A DNA stretch of 64,000 nt, taken from the NCBI RefSeq assembly GCF_000296385.1, contig NZ_JH815185.1, positions 2,637,385-2,701,384 of the forward strand, read 5' to 3'. Below, piece by piece: positions 35,252 to 44,380 of this stretch (position 1 is the stretch's first letter; each line of letters opens with the position of its first letter). A program made the position numbers and the translations under genes. Source of the DNA: Lachnoanaerobaculum sp. OBRC5-5. Its GTDB lineage: Bacteria > Bacillota > Clostridia > Lachnospirales > Lachnospiraceae. The notes beneath the pieces are model-generated. The model searched no databases, was not told where the DNA came from, and saw only the letters and a program-made list of their open reading frames with translations.

Positions 35252-36373
35252 ATGAGCGTTAGTATAAATGTAAAAGATGTTGTAAAAAAATATGGTGATA
35301 TAACAATAATACCGGATCTGTCCACCACTATAAAAAACGGAGAGTTTTTCACACTGCTTGGACCTTCAGGCTGCGGAAAGACAACATTACTGAGAATGAT
35401 AGCCGGATTTAACTCAATAGAGGGCGGTACAATAGCATTTGACGATAAAATTATAAATGATACGCCGGCACAAAACAGAAATATAGGAATGGTTTTTCAA
35501 AGTTATGCGATCTTCCCGCATCTTACAGTAAGACAGAATGTAGAGTACGGGCTTAAGATAAGAAAAGTACCTAAGGCAGAGATGAAACAAAGAGTGGATG
35601 AGATACTCAAGATAGTAAAGATAGAAGAGTATCAGGACAGGCTGCCTGAGAGGTTGTCAGGCGGACAGCAACAAAGAGTTGCACTTGCAAGAGCGATTGT
35701 TATACATCCGCAGGTACTTTTAATGGATGAGCCGCTCTCAAATCTTGATGCAAAGCTTAGAATAGAAATGAGAAGTGCCATAAGAGATGTACAAAAGCAG
35801 ATAGGAATAACTACAGTATATGTAACTCATGATCAGGAAGAGGCGCTTGCGATATCGGACAGAATAGCTGTAATGAAAGACGGTATTATCAGACAGATAG
35901 GCAGTCCGCAGGATATCTATGCCAGACCTTATGATGCATTTGTTTCAACATTTATCGGACATTCAAATCTTTTCCACGGAACTCTAAAGAGTGCGGATGG
36001 AGGCTACAAAGTAGTATTTAATGACGGATACAGTATATTTATGGACAATATATCAAGTGAAGCCAAGGATGGAGAAGAAGTAGTAATATCTGTAAGACCT
36101 GAGGAGTTTTCTATTTCTGAAACCGGAATTGATTGTAAGATTCTAAGCAGAGTTTTCCTTGGAAAATATACCAACTATTTCCTTGAGTTTGCACCCGGTA
36201 TGGTACTTGATGATCAGCCAAGTATTGAATACTCTCAAGACCTTGGTCAGGCGGACAGAATATTTGATGAGGGAGAGATGATAAAACTGCTTCCGAACAA
36301 GAAGAAAATCAATATATTTACAAAGGATATGGAAAAGAGTCTTATAAAGGATGTGGTAAAGTATGCTGAATAA
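35252..36373 (+). CDS. ABC transporter ATP-binding protein (FbpC/PotA type)
   Basis: A 373-residue importer ATPase: Walker A GPSGCGKTT, Q-loop VFQSYAIFPHLTVRQNV, signature LSGGQQQRVALARA, Walker B VLLMDEPLSNLDAKLR, switch His in YVTHDQEEAL, then a C-terminal TOBE-type regulatory domain (about 245-370). It belongs to the CUT1/Fbp subgroup and energises the permease encoded next, whose start overlaps its stop by 11 bases. AGGAGAAA precedes ATG 35252. Confidence 0.92.
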   Translation: MSVSINVKDVVKKYGDITIIPDLSTTIKNGEFFTLLGPSGCGKTTLLRMIAGFNSIEGGTIAFDDKIINDTPAQNRNIGMVFQSYAIFPHLTVRQNVEYGLKIRKVPKAEMKQRVDEILKIVKIEEYQDRLPERLSGGQQQRVALARAIVIHPQVLLMDEPLSNLDAKLRIEMRSAIRDVQKQIGITTVYVTHDQEEALAISDRIAVMKDGIIRQIGSPQDIYARPYDAFVSTFIGHSNLFHGTLKSADGGYKVVFNDGYSIFMDNISSEAKDGEEVVISVRPEEFSISETGIDCKILSRVFLGKYTNYFLEFAPGMVLDDQPSIEYSQDLGQADRIFDEGEMIKLLPNKKKINIFTKDMEKSLIKDVVKYAE

Positions 36374-38018
36374 GAAGATTAAATTAGATTTCTGGAATAT
36401 AGTTACGTTATTAATAATTATAGTTTTTGCGATTTTCCTTATTTATCCTTTACTAAGCCTTTTTTTAGACGGTTTTAAAGACAGTAAAAGCGGTGTATGG
36501 TCTTTGATGAACTACATTCAGTTCTTTTCAAAGAAATATTATACAAGTGCACTTATAAATTCTTTTAAACTTACAATAAGTGTAACTGTAATAGCTGTTT
36601 TGATAGGAGTTCCTTTAGCATATTTTATGTCTTTTTATAAGATAAAAGGAAAGGGAATCTTAGAGGTATTGTTTATTATATCAATGATGAGTCCTAACTT
36701 TATCGGTGCTTATTCATGGATACTTTTGCTTGGAAGAAACGGAAGCGTTACAAAGTTTTTGGAAAAAGCACTTGGAATAAGTATGCCTTCAATATATGGA
36801 TTTGTCGGAATGTTACTTGTATTCTCTCTTAAGCTCTATCCGTTTATTTATATCTATGTATCGGGTGCATTAAAAAAGATAGACGTTGCCCTTTCAGAGG
36901 CGGCGGAGAGTTTGGGCTGCGGTGGACTTAAAAAGGTATTTACGGTTATTATGCCTCTTATAACCCCTACACTTGTTGCGGCGGCGCTTTTAGTATTTAT
37001 GAACTGTATGGCGGATTTCGGAACACCGGCTCTTATAGGTGAGGGATACAGAGTTATGCCTACTCTTGTCTATTCGGAGTTTGTAGGTGAGTCGGGAGGG
37101 TCTGCAAACTTTGCGGCCTGTATGGCTACTATAATGATAATTATAACCGCCTTGGTATTCTTCTTGCAAAAGTGGTATATAAATACAAAATCATTTACAA
37201 TGAGTTCAATAAGACCTATACAGCCGAAGGAACCGAATGGGATATTTAAAGTACTTATTTATGTGTACATATATCTGCTTGCAGGTCTTTCTATAATTCC
37301 GCAGGCTATGGTGGTATATACATCATTTAAGGCGACAAAGATGCAGGTGTTTGTAGACGGATTTTCTTTGGGAAGCTATAAAAAGGTTGCCGATAAAGCA
37401 TTGGCAGCAATTACAAACACATATGTATTCTGTTTCTTTGCAATTGTAATAATTATAACTTTGGGAATGTTGATAGCATATCTTACAGTCAGAAGAAGAA
37501 GTGTACTTACTTCAGCTATAGACAGTATTGCAATGTTCCCTTATATTGTACCGGGATCGGTTCTCGGTATAACTCTTTTGATTGCATTTAATCATAAGCC
37601 TTTGATGCTTGCAGGTACGGCGTTTATAATAATTATATCATTGGTAATAAGAAGGTTGGCATATACATTGAGGTCAAGCTCTGCTATACTTTATCAGATA
37701 AGCCCAAGTATGGAAGAGGCTGCTGTAAGTTTGGGAGATACTCCTGCTAAATCATTTATAAAGGTTACTGCAAAGATGATGCTTCCGGGAGTAGCATCAG
37801 GTGCTATTTTGAGCTGGATTACAATAATAAATGAGTTGAGTTCTTCGGTTATGTTATATACTTCAAAGACTAAGACAATGTCTGTAGCTATTTATAATGA
37901 AGTTATAAGAGCAAGCTACGGCCAGGCGGCGGCACTTGCAAGTATATTGACATTGACAACAGTAATATCACTTCTGGTATTCTTTAAGGTATCCGGAAGC
38001 AAGGATGTTACAATGTAA
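36363..38018 (+). CDS. ABC transporter permease, fused two-domain (FbpB type)
   Basis: A 551-residue permease with two tandem copies of the binding-protein-dependent transport domain, as in FbpB. Each half carries an EAA loop: EAAESLGCGGLKKVFTVIMPL near residue 180 and EAAVSLGDTPAKSFIKVTAKMM near 460, both of which contact the ATPase. About twelve membrane helices are expected. It overlaps the ATPase gene by 11 bases, showing tight coupling. Together with the lipoprotein at 34049 it makes a complete ferric-type importer. Confidence 0.91.
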   Translation: MLNKKIKLDFWNIVTLLIIIVFAIFLIYPLLSLFLDGFKDSKSGVWSLMNYIQFFSKKYYTSALINSFKLTISVTVIAVLIGVPLAYFMSFYKIKGKGILEVLFIISMMSPNFIGAYSWILLLGRNGSVTKFLEKALGISMPSIYGFVGMLLVFSLKLYPFIYIYVSGALKKIDVALSEAAESLGCGGLKKVFTVIMPLITPTLVAAALLVFMNCMADFGTPALIGEGYRVMPTLVYSEFVGESGGSANFAACMATIMIIITALVFFLQKWYINTKSFTMSSIRPIQPKEPNGIFKVLIYVYIYLLAGLSIIPQAMVVYTSFKATKMQVFVDGFSLGSYKKVADKALAAITNTYVFCFFAIVIIITLGMLIAYLTVRRRSVLTSAIDSIAMFPYIVPGSVLGITLLIAFNHKPLMLAGTAFIIIISLVIRRLAYTLRSSSAILYQISPSMEEAAVSLGDTPAKSFIKVTAKMMLPGVASGAILSWITIINELSSSVMLYTSKTKTMSVAIYNEVIRASYGQAAALASILTLTTVISLLVFFKVSGSKDVTM

Positions 38019-38053
38019 TAAAAATATAATATAGGATATAAAGGGTGTAAGCT

Positions 38054-39748
38054 ATGAATAAAAAGATAAGTTTTAAAGAAGAGTTAAAAAGGAGTCTTAT
38101 AGTTCATGCGCTTACACCCTGTTTTATTTTATGCATAATATGTACACTTGGATTTATTTCAATTGCATTTGTAAATATATATAGGAATAATAATACATAT
38201 TCACTAAACTCAAAAGAAAAGCTAGAGGTTGTTTTAAACAGCTACATCGAAAATACAAATCATGTTGCAAATGAGATTGATATAGAACTTTTTAAAAACA
38301 ACAACCAATACAAAGTTGAGATAATAGAAGGTGTATATAACTTCATAAATCAAAAGGATATAAAGGCACAATTTTATATTTTTGATAAAAAGTTTGATAT
38401 GTTATTCAGCACGGAAAGAAGTGATAATAAAAAGGATCTTATAAAATATCAGATAGACGGAAGCAAATCAAACTTTTGGGGAGAGAGCCCAGGTATAATA
38501 TATATTTACGGTGGTAACGGAACAGAAAATCCTCCAATATCTTCATATCTTATAGTAAAGCCGATTGTGAGAGATAATGAATTTGCAGGGCTTTGTACAT
38601 ATGAGTTGGAGCTTAAAAATCTTGATGCTGTTTTTAACAATACAAACAGTACGGTTTTGCTTGTAAATAAATTTCATAGAGTGCTATTTAGTAATTCAAA
38701 GCGTTTTGTGGATGACAGGAATAAGATTATTAAAAATTTCAGAGACAGAAGAGGGCTTATCTTTAATGATGGAGAACTGATCTATATTTCAAGGAATAAG
38801 GTTGATTATGCAGATACGTGGATATATGTGATTACAGATTGCAGCACTTATCTTAATATAAGCGTAATAATGCTGCTGTTGATAATTGCCGTAGCAATTA
38901 TAATGGCGGCGGCAATTTCTTCAAGTGCAGGCAAATTCTCAGCAAAAAAGACAGCCATAATATATCAACTTATAGATGCTCTAAAGCAGGTAGAGGATGG
39001 AAAACTTGATATAAATTTGAATATTGAATCTGATGACGAGTTTAAATCCATAGGTCATTCTTTTAATATGATGCTTGGGAGTATAAGGCACCTTATAGAA
39101 AGACATGATAAAATGGCTCTGGAAAATAATATGGCAATAGTTCAAATGATGGAATCGCAGTTCAATCCGCATTTTTTATTCAATACACTTGAGTCTATAA
39201 GATATCTGGTGAAATTTAATCCTAAGGTTGCAGATAAGACGGTAGTAAACTTGTCAAAGCTTTTAAGATACAGCATACAAAATACGGTAGATACAGTCAG
39301 ATTCAAGGAAGAGTTTGATTTTGCCAAAAGATATATAGAGATAATGAAGGTGAGATTCGGTGAAAGGCTTGAATTTAATGACAATATTTCTGAGGATGTC
39401 AAAGAGGTAAGTGTACCGAAGATGATAATTCAGCCCATTGTGGAAAATGCCGTTAAATATGGATTCGGTGAAGATGTGGAAGTTTTAAAGGTTGGTATAT
39501 CTGCTTATATCAAATCCGGAAAAGTGTATGTAACAGTAAGGGATGACGGAGTAGGTATAGAAAAAGATTTATTAAAAGAATTGGTGGTTAATTTAAAGGA
39601 GAAATACAATCTTTCGGACCATATAGGACTTTACAATGTACACAAGAGAATAGAACTTCTCTACGGTAGTGAATACGGGCTTGAGATCAAAAGTGAAACA
39701 GGTAAAGGTACGGAAGTTGTTTTGGTGTTGCCGGAAATTTTTAAATAG
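38054..39748 (+). CDS. YesM-type sensor histidine kinase
   Basis: A 564-residue kinase of the LytS/YesM class. Two membrane helices (about 18-40 and 272-296) enclose an external sensing domain (dCache-like in layout). A HAMP segment (LKQVEDGKLDINLNIESDDEF) precedes the His-kinase motif FNPHFLFNTLESIRYLV, where the His is phosphorylated, and an ATPase domain with IVENAVKYGF and DDGVGIE. It starts 35 bases after the permease and is followed by its AraC-type regulator, so importer and sensor are likely one regulatory unit. The ligand may be the transported solute. Confidence 0.9.
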   Translation: MNKKISFKEELKRSLIVHALTPCFILCIICTLGFISIAFVNIYRNNNTYSLNSKEKLEVVLNSYIENTNHVANEIDIELFKNNNQYKVEIIEGVYNFINQKDIKAQFYIFDKKFDMLFSTERSDNKKDLIKYQIDGSKSNFWGESPGIIYIYGGNGTENPPISSYLIVKPIVRDNEFAGLCTYELELKNLDAVFNNTNSTVLLVNKFHRVLFSNSKRFVDDRNKIIKNFRDRRGLIFNDGELIYISRNKVDYADTWIYVITDCSTYLNISVIMLLLIIAVAIIMAAAISSSAGKFSAKKTAIIYQLIDALKQVEDGKLDINLNIESDDEFKSIGHSFNMMLGSIRHLIERHDKMALENNMAIVQMMESQFNPHFLFNTLESIRYLVKFNPKVADKTVVNLSKLLRYSIQNTVDTVRFKEEFDFAKRYIEIMKVRFGERLEFNDNISEDVKEVSVPKMIIQPIVENAVKYGFGEDVEVLKVGISAYIKSGKVYVTVRDDGVGIEKDLLKELVVNLKEKYNLSDHIGLYNVHKRIELLYGSEYGLEIKSETGKGTEVVLVLPEIFK

Positions 39749-39760
39749 GGAGAGTGAGAT

Positions 39761-40555
39761 ATGCATAAGATTATTATAGTTGAAGATGAGGAGATTATAA
39801 GAAACGGTCTTGTTATTTCCTTTGATTGGATGGATTACGGATGTAATATAGTGGGGCTCGCAAAAGACGGCAAGGAAGGGCTTGATATGATACTTGAGCT
39901 TAATCCTGATATAGTTATCAGTGATATTAAGATGCCGAAGATGAGCGGAATAGAAATGATACAAAATGCCAAAAAGCAAGGCAAGGATTTTTTCAGTATA
40001 ATTCTTACCAGCTATGCGGAATTCGGTTATGCCAAAAGTGCAATAGAATTCGGTGCGTCAGGATATTTATTAAAGCCTGTAGACGAGGACGAGCTTGTAG
40101 AATTGTTAAAATCAATAACCGATAAAATAAATAAAAAGAACAGGCAAAAAAAGATAGAGGAAAGTGTAAAGGATAAGATAATAGAAAAGGAAGACGACTG
40201 GAAAATATTTTTAAAAGCGGGAGAAAGCTCAGATGCTATTATAAGCTCGGTTTATAATATTATACAAGGTAAATATACAGAAAGGCTGAGTATAAATGAT
40301 GTGGCGGATGAGCTTAAGGTAAGTAACAGTTATATCAGCAGGAAGTTAAAGACAAAGCTTAATACAAGTTTTGTTGACCTTTTGAGTCAATACAGAATAA
40401 AAAAGGCGATATCTTATCTTGAAAAAACCGATCTGATGATATACGAAATATCATGCAAAGTAGGATTCAGTGATTACAAGTATTTTTGTACCGTATTTAA
40501 AAAATACACCTCTTTAAGTCCTTCGGAGTATCAAAAAAACAAAGCAAAAAGATAA
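39761..40555 (+). CDS. YesN-type response regulator with AraC DNA-binding domain
   Basis: A 264-residue protein: receiver domain with Asp in PDIVISDIKMPKMSG and Lys in YLLKPVDED, a linker helix, and a C-terminal AraC/XylS double helix-turn-helix (about 160-260: LSINDVADELKVSNSYISRKL and IYEISCKVGFSDYKYFCTVF, closing YTSLSPSEYQ). It is the partner of the preceding kinase, 12 bases apart. Such regulators usually activate the neighbouring transporter genes, here the ferric-type importer starting at 34049. Confidence 0.92.
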   Translation: MHKIIIVEDEEIIRNGLVISFDWMDYGCNIVGLAKDGKEGLDMILELNPDIVISDIKMPKMSGIEMIQNAKKQGKDFFSIILTSYAEFGYAKSAIEFGASGYLLKPVDEDELVELLKSITDKINKKNRQKKIEESVKDKIIEKEDDWKIFLKAGESSDAIISSVYNIIQGKYTERLSINDVADELKVSNSYISRKLKTKLNTSFVDLLSQYRIKKAISYLEKTDLMIYEISCKVGFSDYKYFCTVFKKYTSLSPSEYQKNKAKR

Positions 40556-40566
40556 TGATTTATCGC

Positions 40567-40595
40567 TTGCAATAAAAATCGAACTATGATATTAT
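40567..40595 (+). promoter_or_regulatory. Promoter of rpsF-ssb-rpsR
   Basis: TTGCAA (40567-40572), 17-base spacer, TATTAT (40590-40595), just after the yesN-type gene. Confidence 0.6.
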
Positions 40596-40620
40596 TAAGT
40601 ACTGTGACACATAATCCTTG

Positions 40621-40642
40621 CTTTTGATATCGATATCAAAGG
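40621..40642 (+). other. Palindrome in the rpsF leader
   Basis: TTTGATATCGATATCAAA (40623-40640) is a perfect 18-base palindrome, extended by C/G pairs outside. It sits between promoter and rpsF and can form a hairpin in the mRNA; a role in ribosomal-protein feedback is only possible. Confidence 0.55.
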
Positions 40643-40666
40643 CCAGAGACCAAGAGGAGGTAAGAA

Positions 40667-40954
40667 ATGACAAGTACATATGAATTAGCATTAGTGCTTA
40701 ATGGTAAGCTTGAAGATGATGCAAGAGCGGAAGCTCTGGAGAAAGTTCAAAACTACATCACAAGATTTGGTGGAAGCGTTGTAAATGTCGATGATTGGGG
40801 TAAGAAGAGATTTGCCTATGACATTAACAAACAAAAAGAAGGATTCTACTATTTCATTAAGTTCCAGTCAGAGGATAACAATTGTCCTAACGAGTTAGAG
40901 GCAAATGTTCGTATCATGGAATCAGTTGTGAGATACCTAGTCGTTAAGCAGTAA
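40667..40954 (+). CDS. rpsF: 30S ribosomal protein S6
   Basis: A 95-residue protein of typical S6 length and sequence (YELALVLNG, DDWGKKRFAYDINKQKEGFYYFIKF, ANVRIMESVVRYLVV). It binds the central domain of 16S rRNA together with S18, which is encoded two genes on. AGGAGGTAAG precedes ATG 40667. The order rpsF-ssb-rpsR is conserved in Firmicutes. Confidence 0.97.
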   Translation: MTSTYELALVLNGKLEDDARAEALEKVQNYITRFGGSVVNVDDWGKKRFAYDINKQKEGFYYFIKFQSEDNNCPNELEANVRIMESVVRYLVVKQ

Positions 40955-40977
40955 GCTTAATATAAAGGAGAGATTGT

Positions 40978-41424
40978 ATGAACAGAGCCATATTAATGGG
41001 CAGACTAACAAGAGACCCGGAAGTAAGATATTCAAGTGGTGAGAGATCTATGGCAATTGCAAGATATACTCTTGCGGTAGACAGAGGTTTCAAACGTGGA
41101 GACTCATCTGAACAGAACGCAGACTTTATACCATGTGTTGCATTTGATAAAGCCGGCGAGTTTGCAGAGAGATATTTTAGACAGGGAATGAGAGTATTGG
41201 TTTCAGGTCGTATTCAGACAGGAAGTTATACCAACAAAGAAGGTCAAAAAGTTTATACAACTGAGGTCATTATAGATACTCAGGAATTTGCAGACAGTAA
41301 GGGAGCAAGTGATGGCTCAAGCAGCTATCAGGCTTCTACAAGACCGTCACCGGCATCAGCGAGTACAGACGGATTTATGAATATTCCGGACGGAGTTGAT
41401 GACGAGGGTCTACCATTTAACTAG
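40978..41424 (+). CDS. ssb: Single-stranded DNA-binding protein
   Basis: A 148-residue SSB with one OB fold (NRAILMGRLTRDPEVRYSSGERSMAIARYTLAV, given in part; AEFAERYF and VLVSGRIQTGSYTNKEG), a Ser/Gly/Pro-rich linker and the acidic tip DGVDDEGLPFN. The tip normally ends with Phe, which docks in partner proteins; here an extra Asn follows. It protects single-stranded DNA in replication and repair. It lies 23 bases after rpsF with AAAGGAGAG before ATG. Confidence 0.96.
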   Translation: MNRAILMGRLTRDPEVRYSSGERSMAIARYTLAVDRGFKRGDSSEQNADFIPCVAFDKAGEFAERYFRQGMRVLVSGRIQTGSYTNKEGQKVYTTEVIIDTQEFADSKGASDGSSSYQASTRPSPASASTDGFMNIPDGVDDEGLPFN

Positions 41425-41451
41425 GTTAAAATTAAGAAAGGGGACTTTATC

Positions 41452-41721
41452 ATGGCATTTAACAAGGCTGACAGAGCAGAAGGCTCTAGAAGAAGACCTG
41501 CTAACGGATTACGCAGGAGAAAGAAAGTTTGTGCATTCTGTAGTGATAAGGAAAAGGCTATTGATTATAAAGATGTGGCAACTCTTAGAAAATATATTTC
41601 AGAGAGAGGAAAAATCCTTCCAAGAAGAATTTCAGGAAGCTGTGCTAAGCATCAGAGAGAAATCACAGTAGCTATCAAGAAGGCTAGACATATAGCTCTT
41701 CTTCCTTACGTTGTAGAATAA
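41452..41721 (+). CDS. rpsR: 30S ribosomal protein S18
   Basis: An 89-residue S18 of normal length, with the Cys-containing [16 protein letters not shown] segment, the conserved [25 protein letters not shown] and closing [12 protein letters not shown]. It pairs with S6 on the 30S platform. The C..C..C..H pattern is the zinc-binding (C+) form of S18. AAAGGGGAC precedes ATG 41452. Confidence 0.97.
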   Translation: MAFNKADRAEGSRRRPANGLRRRKKVCAFCSDKEKAIDYKDVATLRKYISERGKILPRRISGSCAKHQREITVAIKKARHIALLPYVVE

Positions 41722-41740
41722 AATTTACAAAAAATATAAC

Positions 41741-41777
41741 AAAACCCGTTTTTGTCTAAGACAGAGACGGGTTTTTT
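41741..41777 (+). terminator. Terminator after rpsR
   Basis: AAAACCCGT and ACGGGTTTTTT arms around a loop containing GTCT/AGAC, ending in a T-run. Confidence 0.88.
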
Positions 41778-41893
41778 GCGTTAGTTAAGGTAAATGTAAT
41801 GAAAAATACAACCTTGTAGTGTATAATATATGATACAAAAGAGTGTATGGAATCAAATAAACTTTAATGAGCATAAACGATATGGAGTAGAAT

Positions 41894-43240
41894 ATGAAAA
41901 AGAAAATACTTTTACCGGTTTTGGCTTTCAGTTTACTTTTGGTAACGCCTTTAAGTACATATGCCGAAGGCTGGGCAAAATCCGGTTCCGATTGGACTTA
42001 CCTGGACAGAAACAATAATAAAATAACAAATGAGTGGAGAAAAGGTGCAGATGACAAATGGCGTTATTTAAATGATGCAGGAGTTATGGCAACCGACAGC
42101 TGGGTGGACGATGACAAATACTATGTTGACAATCAGGGTCTTATAGTGGAAGGCTGGAGAAAGTTAAAGGACAGAGGTGAGGATTACTGGGCTTATTTTC
42201 AGGCCGGAGGTAAGGCGGTCAAAGGCAATTGGAAGAGCATAAACAATCAATACTATTACTTTGATGAAGACGGAAAGATGCTTACCGGGTGGATACTTGA
42301 TGACAACTACTATATAAAAAGTGACGGAACCATGGTGACCGGCTGGTATAAACTTATGCCGCCAAATGATGAGGGAGAAAGAAGGACAGGGCCGAATTCA
42401 TCCTCGAATGAAAAGTGGTTCTACTTTACAAATACAGGAAAGAAGTTTAAACCTGTACTGACAAACGGATCAAAATTTGGTGAGAAGAAGATAGACGGTG
42501 TAAGATATGCTTTCAATGAGAACGGAGAGCTTGTTACAGGCTGGGTACAGACTTCCGGAGGTTCAAATCCTACCATCAAAAATTTCAAGTATATGAATGA
42601 GGACGGAACTCTAAGAACAGGCTGGTATTCCATAGAACCGCCTGAGGAGTTGGAAGGAGAGTACAATCATACTGTTGAATGGTTCTACTTTTCATCTACA
42701 GGGGAGCCTGTTGCATCAAAGAATGAAAAATTGTATGCAAGTGATTTGCAAAAAATAAAGGGAAATCAGTATCTGTTTAATAAAAACGGCACACCTGTAT
42801 ACGGTATTCAAAAGGTTTACCAGGGGAATACATATTCGGCATACTATTTCGGAAATGAGTCACAATGCTATCTTATGAAAGGTAAGCAAATGATAAAGGA
42901 CGGAACCGGCAAGTCGGAGGAGTATTTTTTCCAGACTTCAACAGGTAAGGGGTTGACAGGCACAAAGGACCACAAGCTTTACTACAAGGGAAGACTTGTA
43001 AAAGCAAATGATTCCTTAAAGTATCAGGTTTTTGCAGTGCCGAATGAGAGCGGAAGCGGTACTACAAACTATGTGGTGAACTCATCAGGTAAGATAGTAT
43101 CAAACGGAAAAGTAAAAGATGCAGACAAGGTGGAGTATAAGACCAATTCGGCAGGAGTACTTGTGGCAATAGACGGTGATACAAATATAAAGGGAACTTT
43201 TGAAACACCGCAGGAACCTGAGTGGACTAATAATGATTAA
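41894..43240 (+). CDS. Secreted cell-wall-binding repeat protein
   Basis: A 448-residue exported protein with a signal peptide (KKKILLPVLAFSLLLVTPLSTYA, given in part; cleavage after TYA). The rest consists of about a dozen choline/glucan-binding type repeats, each an aromatic pair plus glycine turn (for example KWRYLNDAGVMATDSW, QYYYFDEDGKMLTGW, NFKYMNEDGTLRTGW). No enzymatic domain is visible, so it is a wall or polysaccharide adhesin or scaffold. The repeats are of the same class as those in the partial protein at the window start. A -10 TATAAT at 41822-41827 lies upstream. Confidence 0.87.
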   Translation: MKKKILLPVLAFSLLLVTPLSTYAEGWAKSGSDWTYLDRNNNKITNEWRKGADDKWRYLNDAGVMATDSWVDDDKYYVDNQGLIVEGWRKLKDRGEDYWAYFQAGGKAVKGNWKSINNQYYYFDEDGKMLTGWILDDNYYIKSDGTMVTGWYKLMPPNDEGERRTGPNSSSNEKWFYFTNTGKKFKPVLTNGSKFGEKKIDGVRYAFNENGELVTGWVQTSGGSNPTIKNFKYMNEDGTLRTGWYSIEPPEELEGEYNHTVEWFYFSSTGEPVASKNEKLYASDLQKIKGNQYLFNKNGTPVYGIQKVYQGNTYSAYYFGNESQCYLMKGKQMIKDGTGKSEEYFFQTSTGKGLTGTKDHKLYYKGRLVKANDSLKYQVFAVPNESGSGTTNYVVNSSGKIVSNGKVKDADKVEYKTNSAGVLVAIDGDTNIKGTFETPQEPEWTNND

Positions 43241-43252
43241 AGCGAGGTAAAT

Positions 43253-43663
43253 ATGGATTGTATTTTTTGTAAAATAGCCAACGGGGAGATTCCTTCAGAT
43301 ACAGTTTTTGAAGACGACAATTTTAAGGTGATACTTGATTTATCACCTGCAAGCAAGGGACATATGCTTATATTGCCGAAGACACATGCAAGAGATATCA
43401 CGGAACTTGGTGAGGATATAGCCGGAAAGGCAATTGTTTTGGCTGCAAAACTGGGTAAGGCATCTATGGCGGCTCTTGGAGCTACAGGATTTAACACACT
43501 GGCAAATACAGGGGAGAGCGCAGGTCAGACGGTTTTCCACTGTCATATACATGTTATACCGAGATATGATGACGCTTCAAGTATTGTAAGTTGGGTACCG
43601 GGACAGTCGGATAAGGAAGTACAAAAAGAGACAGCAAAGAAAATAGCAGAGTGTATAAGATAA
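43253..43663 (+). CDS. HIT-family nucleotide-binding hydrolase
   Basis: A 136-residue histidine-triad protein. The triad HCHIHVIPR near residue 98, the N-terminal CIFCKIANGEIPS with two Cys that can bind zinc, and NTGESAGQTVFH are typical of bacterial HinT/Hit proteins, which hydrolyse adenosine phosphoramidates or dinucleotides. It starts 12 bases after the wall-binding gene and its stop overlaps the next ATG (TAATG). Confidence 0.93.
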   Translation: MDCIFCKIANGEIPSDTVFEDDNFKVILDLSPASKGHMLILPKTHARDITELGEDIAGKAIVLAAKLGKASMAALGATGFNTLANTGESAGQTVFHCHIHVIPRYDDASSIVSWVPGQSDKEVQKETAKKIAECIR

Positions 43664-44292
43664 TGGAACTTGGAATAGGTAAGAAAAATTATGTTGCGAT
43701 CGGCATTATCATTGTAAATATTATATATTTCATTTTTCTTGAAACCCATGGAGGCTCGGAAAGTACCATGGTTATGCTCAAATACGGTGCGGCTTTTCCG
43801 GAGAACATTAAAAACGGTGAGTATTACAGACTTGTAACTTCCATGTTTATGCATTTCGGAATAGAACATATCGTCAATAATATGCTTATTTTGGTACTTC
43901 TTGGAGGAAAACTTGAAGATATACTGGGGCATGTGAGATTCTTCATCATATATATGCTCTCAGGTATACTTGCAAATATAGGTTCTGACTGGTTTCAGAA
44001 TTATACAGGTGATGTGGCTGTAAGTGCAGGTGCTTCAGGTGCGATATTCGGTATAGTGGGAGCGCTTTTATATGCTTTACTTGTAAACAGAGGAAGAATA
44101 AAGGATTTGAGTGTACAACAGATAGCAATTTCTCTTGCACTTATGCTTTATACAGGATTCAGGACTACAGGTGTGGACAATGCCGCACATGTGGCAGGTG
44201 CTGCGGCGGGATTTATATTATGTCTTGTTTTGTATCATGGTAATAAAAAAGAAGAGTTGCAATCTGATGAATATTATGATAGAATTTTATAG
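43663..44292 (+). CDS. Rhomboid-family intramembrane serine protease
   Basis: ATG 43663 overlaps the stop of the HIT gene. The 209-residue protein has six or so membrane helices with the rhomboid signatures: MFMHFGIEHIVNNMLIL with the HxxxN loop, the catalytic Ser in SAGASGAIFGIVGALL and catalytic His in DNAAHVAGAAAGF. It cleaves membrane proteins within the bilayer. Substrate unknown. Length and motif order are normal for bacterial rhomboids. Confidence 0.92.
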   Translation: MELGIGKKNYVAIGIIIVNIIYFIFLETHGGSESTMVMLKYGAAFPENIKNGEYYRLVTSMFMHFGIEHIVNNMLILVLLGGKLEDILGHVRFFIIYMLSGILANIGSDWFQNYTGDVAVSAGASGAIFGIVGALLYALLVNRGRIKDLSVQQIAISLALMLYTGFRTTGVDNAAHVAGAAAGFILCLVLYHGNKKEELQSDEYYDRIL

Positions 44293-44303
44293 CTAAATAA
44301 GCA

Positions 44304-44354
44304 CATCAAGTGAATAGGGAAAGAGGTGCCATAGGTCCTTTTCTTAAGCTTGAT
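44304..44354 (+). other. Structured leader upstream of rpsB
   Basis: CATCAAG (44304-44310) and CTTGATG (44348-44354) pair at the base of a leader stem, with a purine-rich GGGAAAGAGG and a facing CCTTTTCTT inside. It ends about 26 bases before rpsB and could be an autoregulatory leader. Confidence 0.45.
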
Positions 44355-44380
44355 GGAAGAAAAACCAAAGGAGAAAAACA

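Noticed and set aside
40621-40642. S6:S18-binding RNA motif in the rpsF leader
   Set aside because: The palindrome has no visible bulged CCG-type element known from that motif; listed only as a palindrome.
41396-41671. Open frame of 91 codons overlapping ssb and rpsR
   Set aside because: It is out of frame with both well-supported genes and covers the same bases as rpsR.
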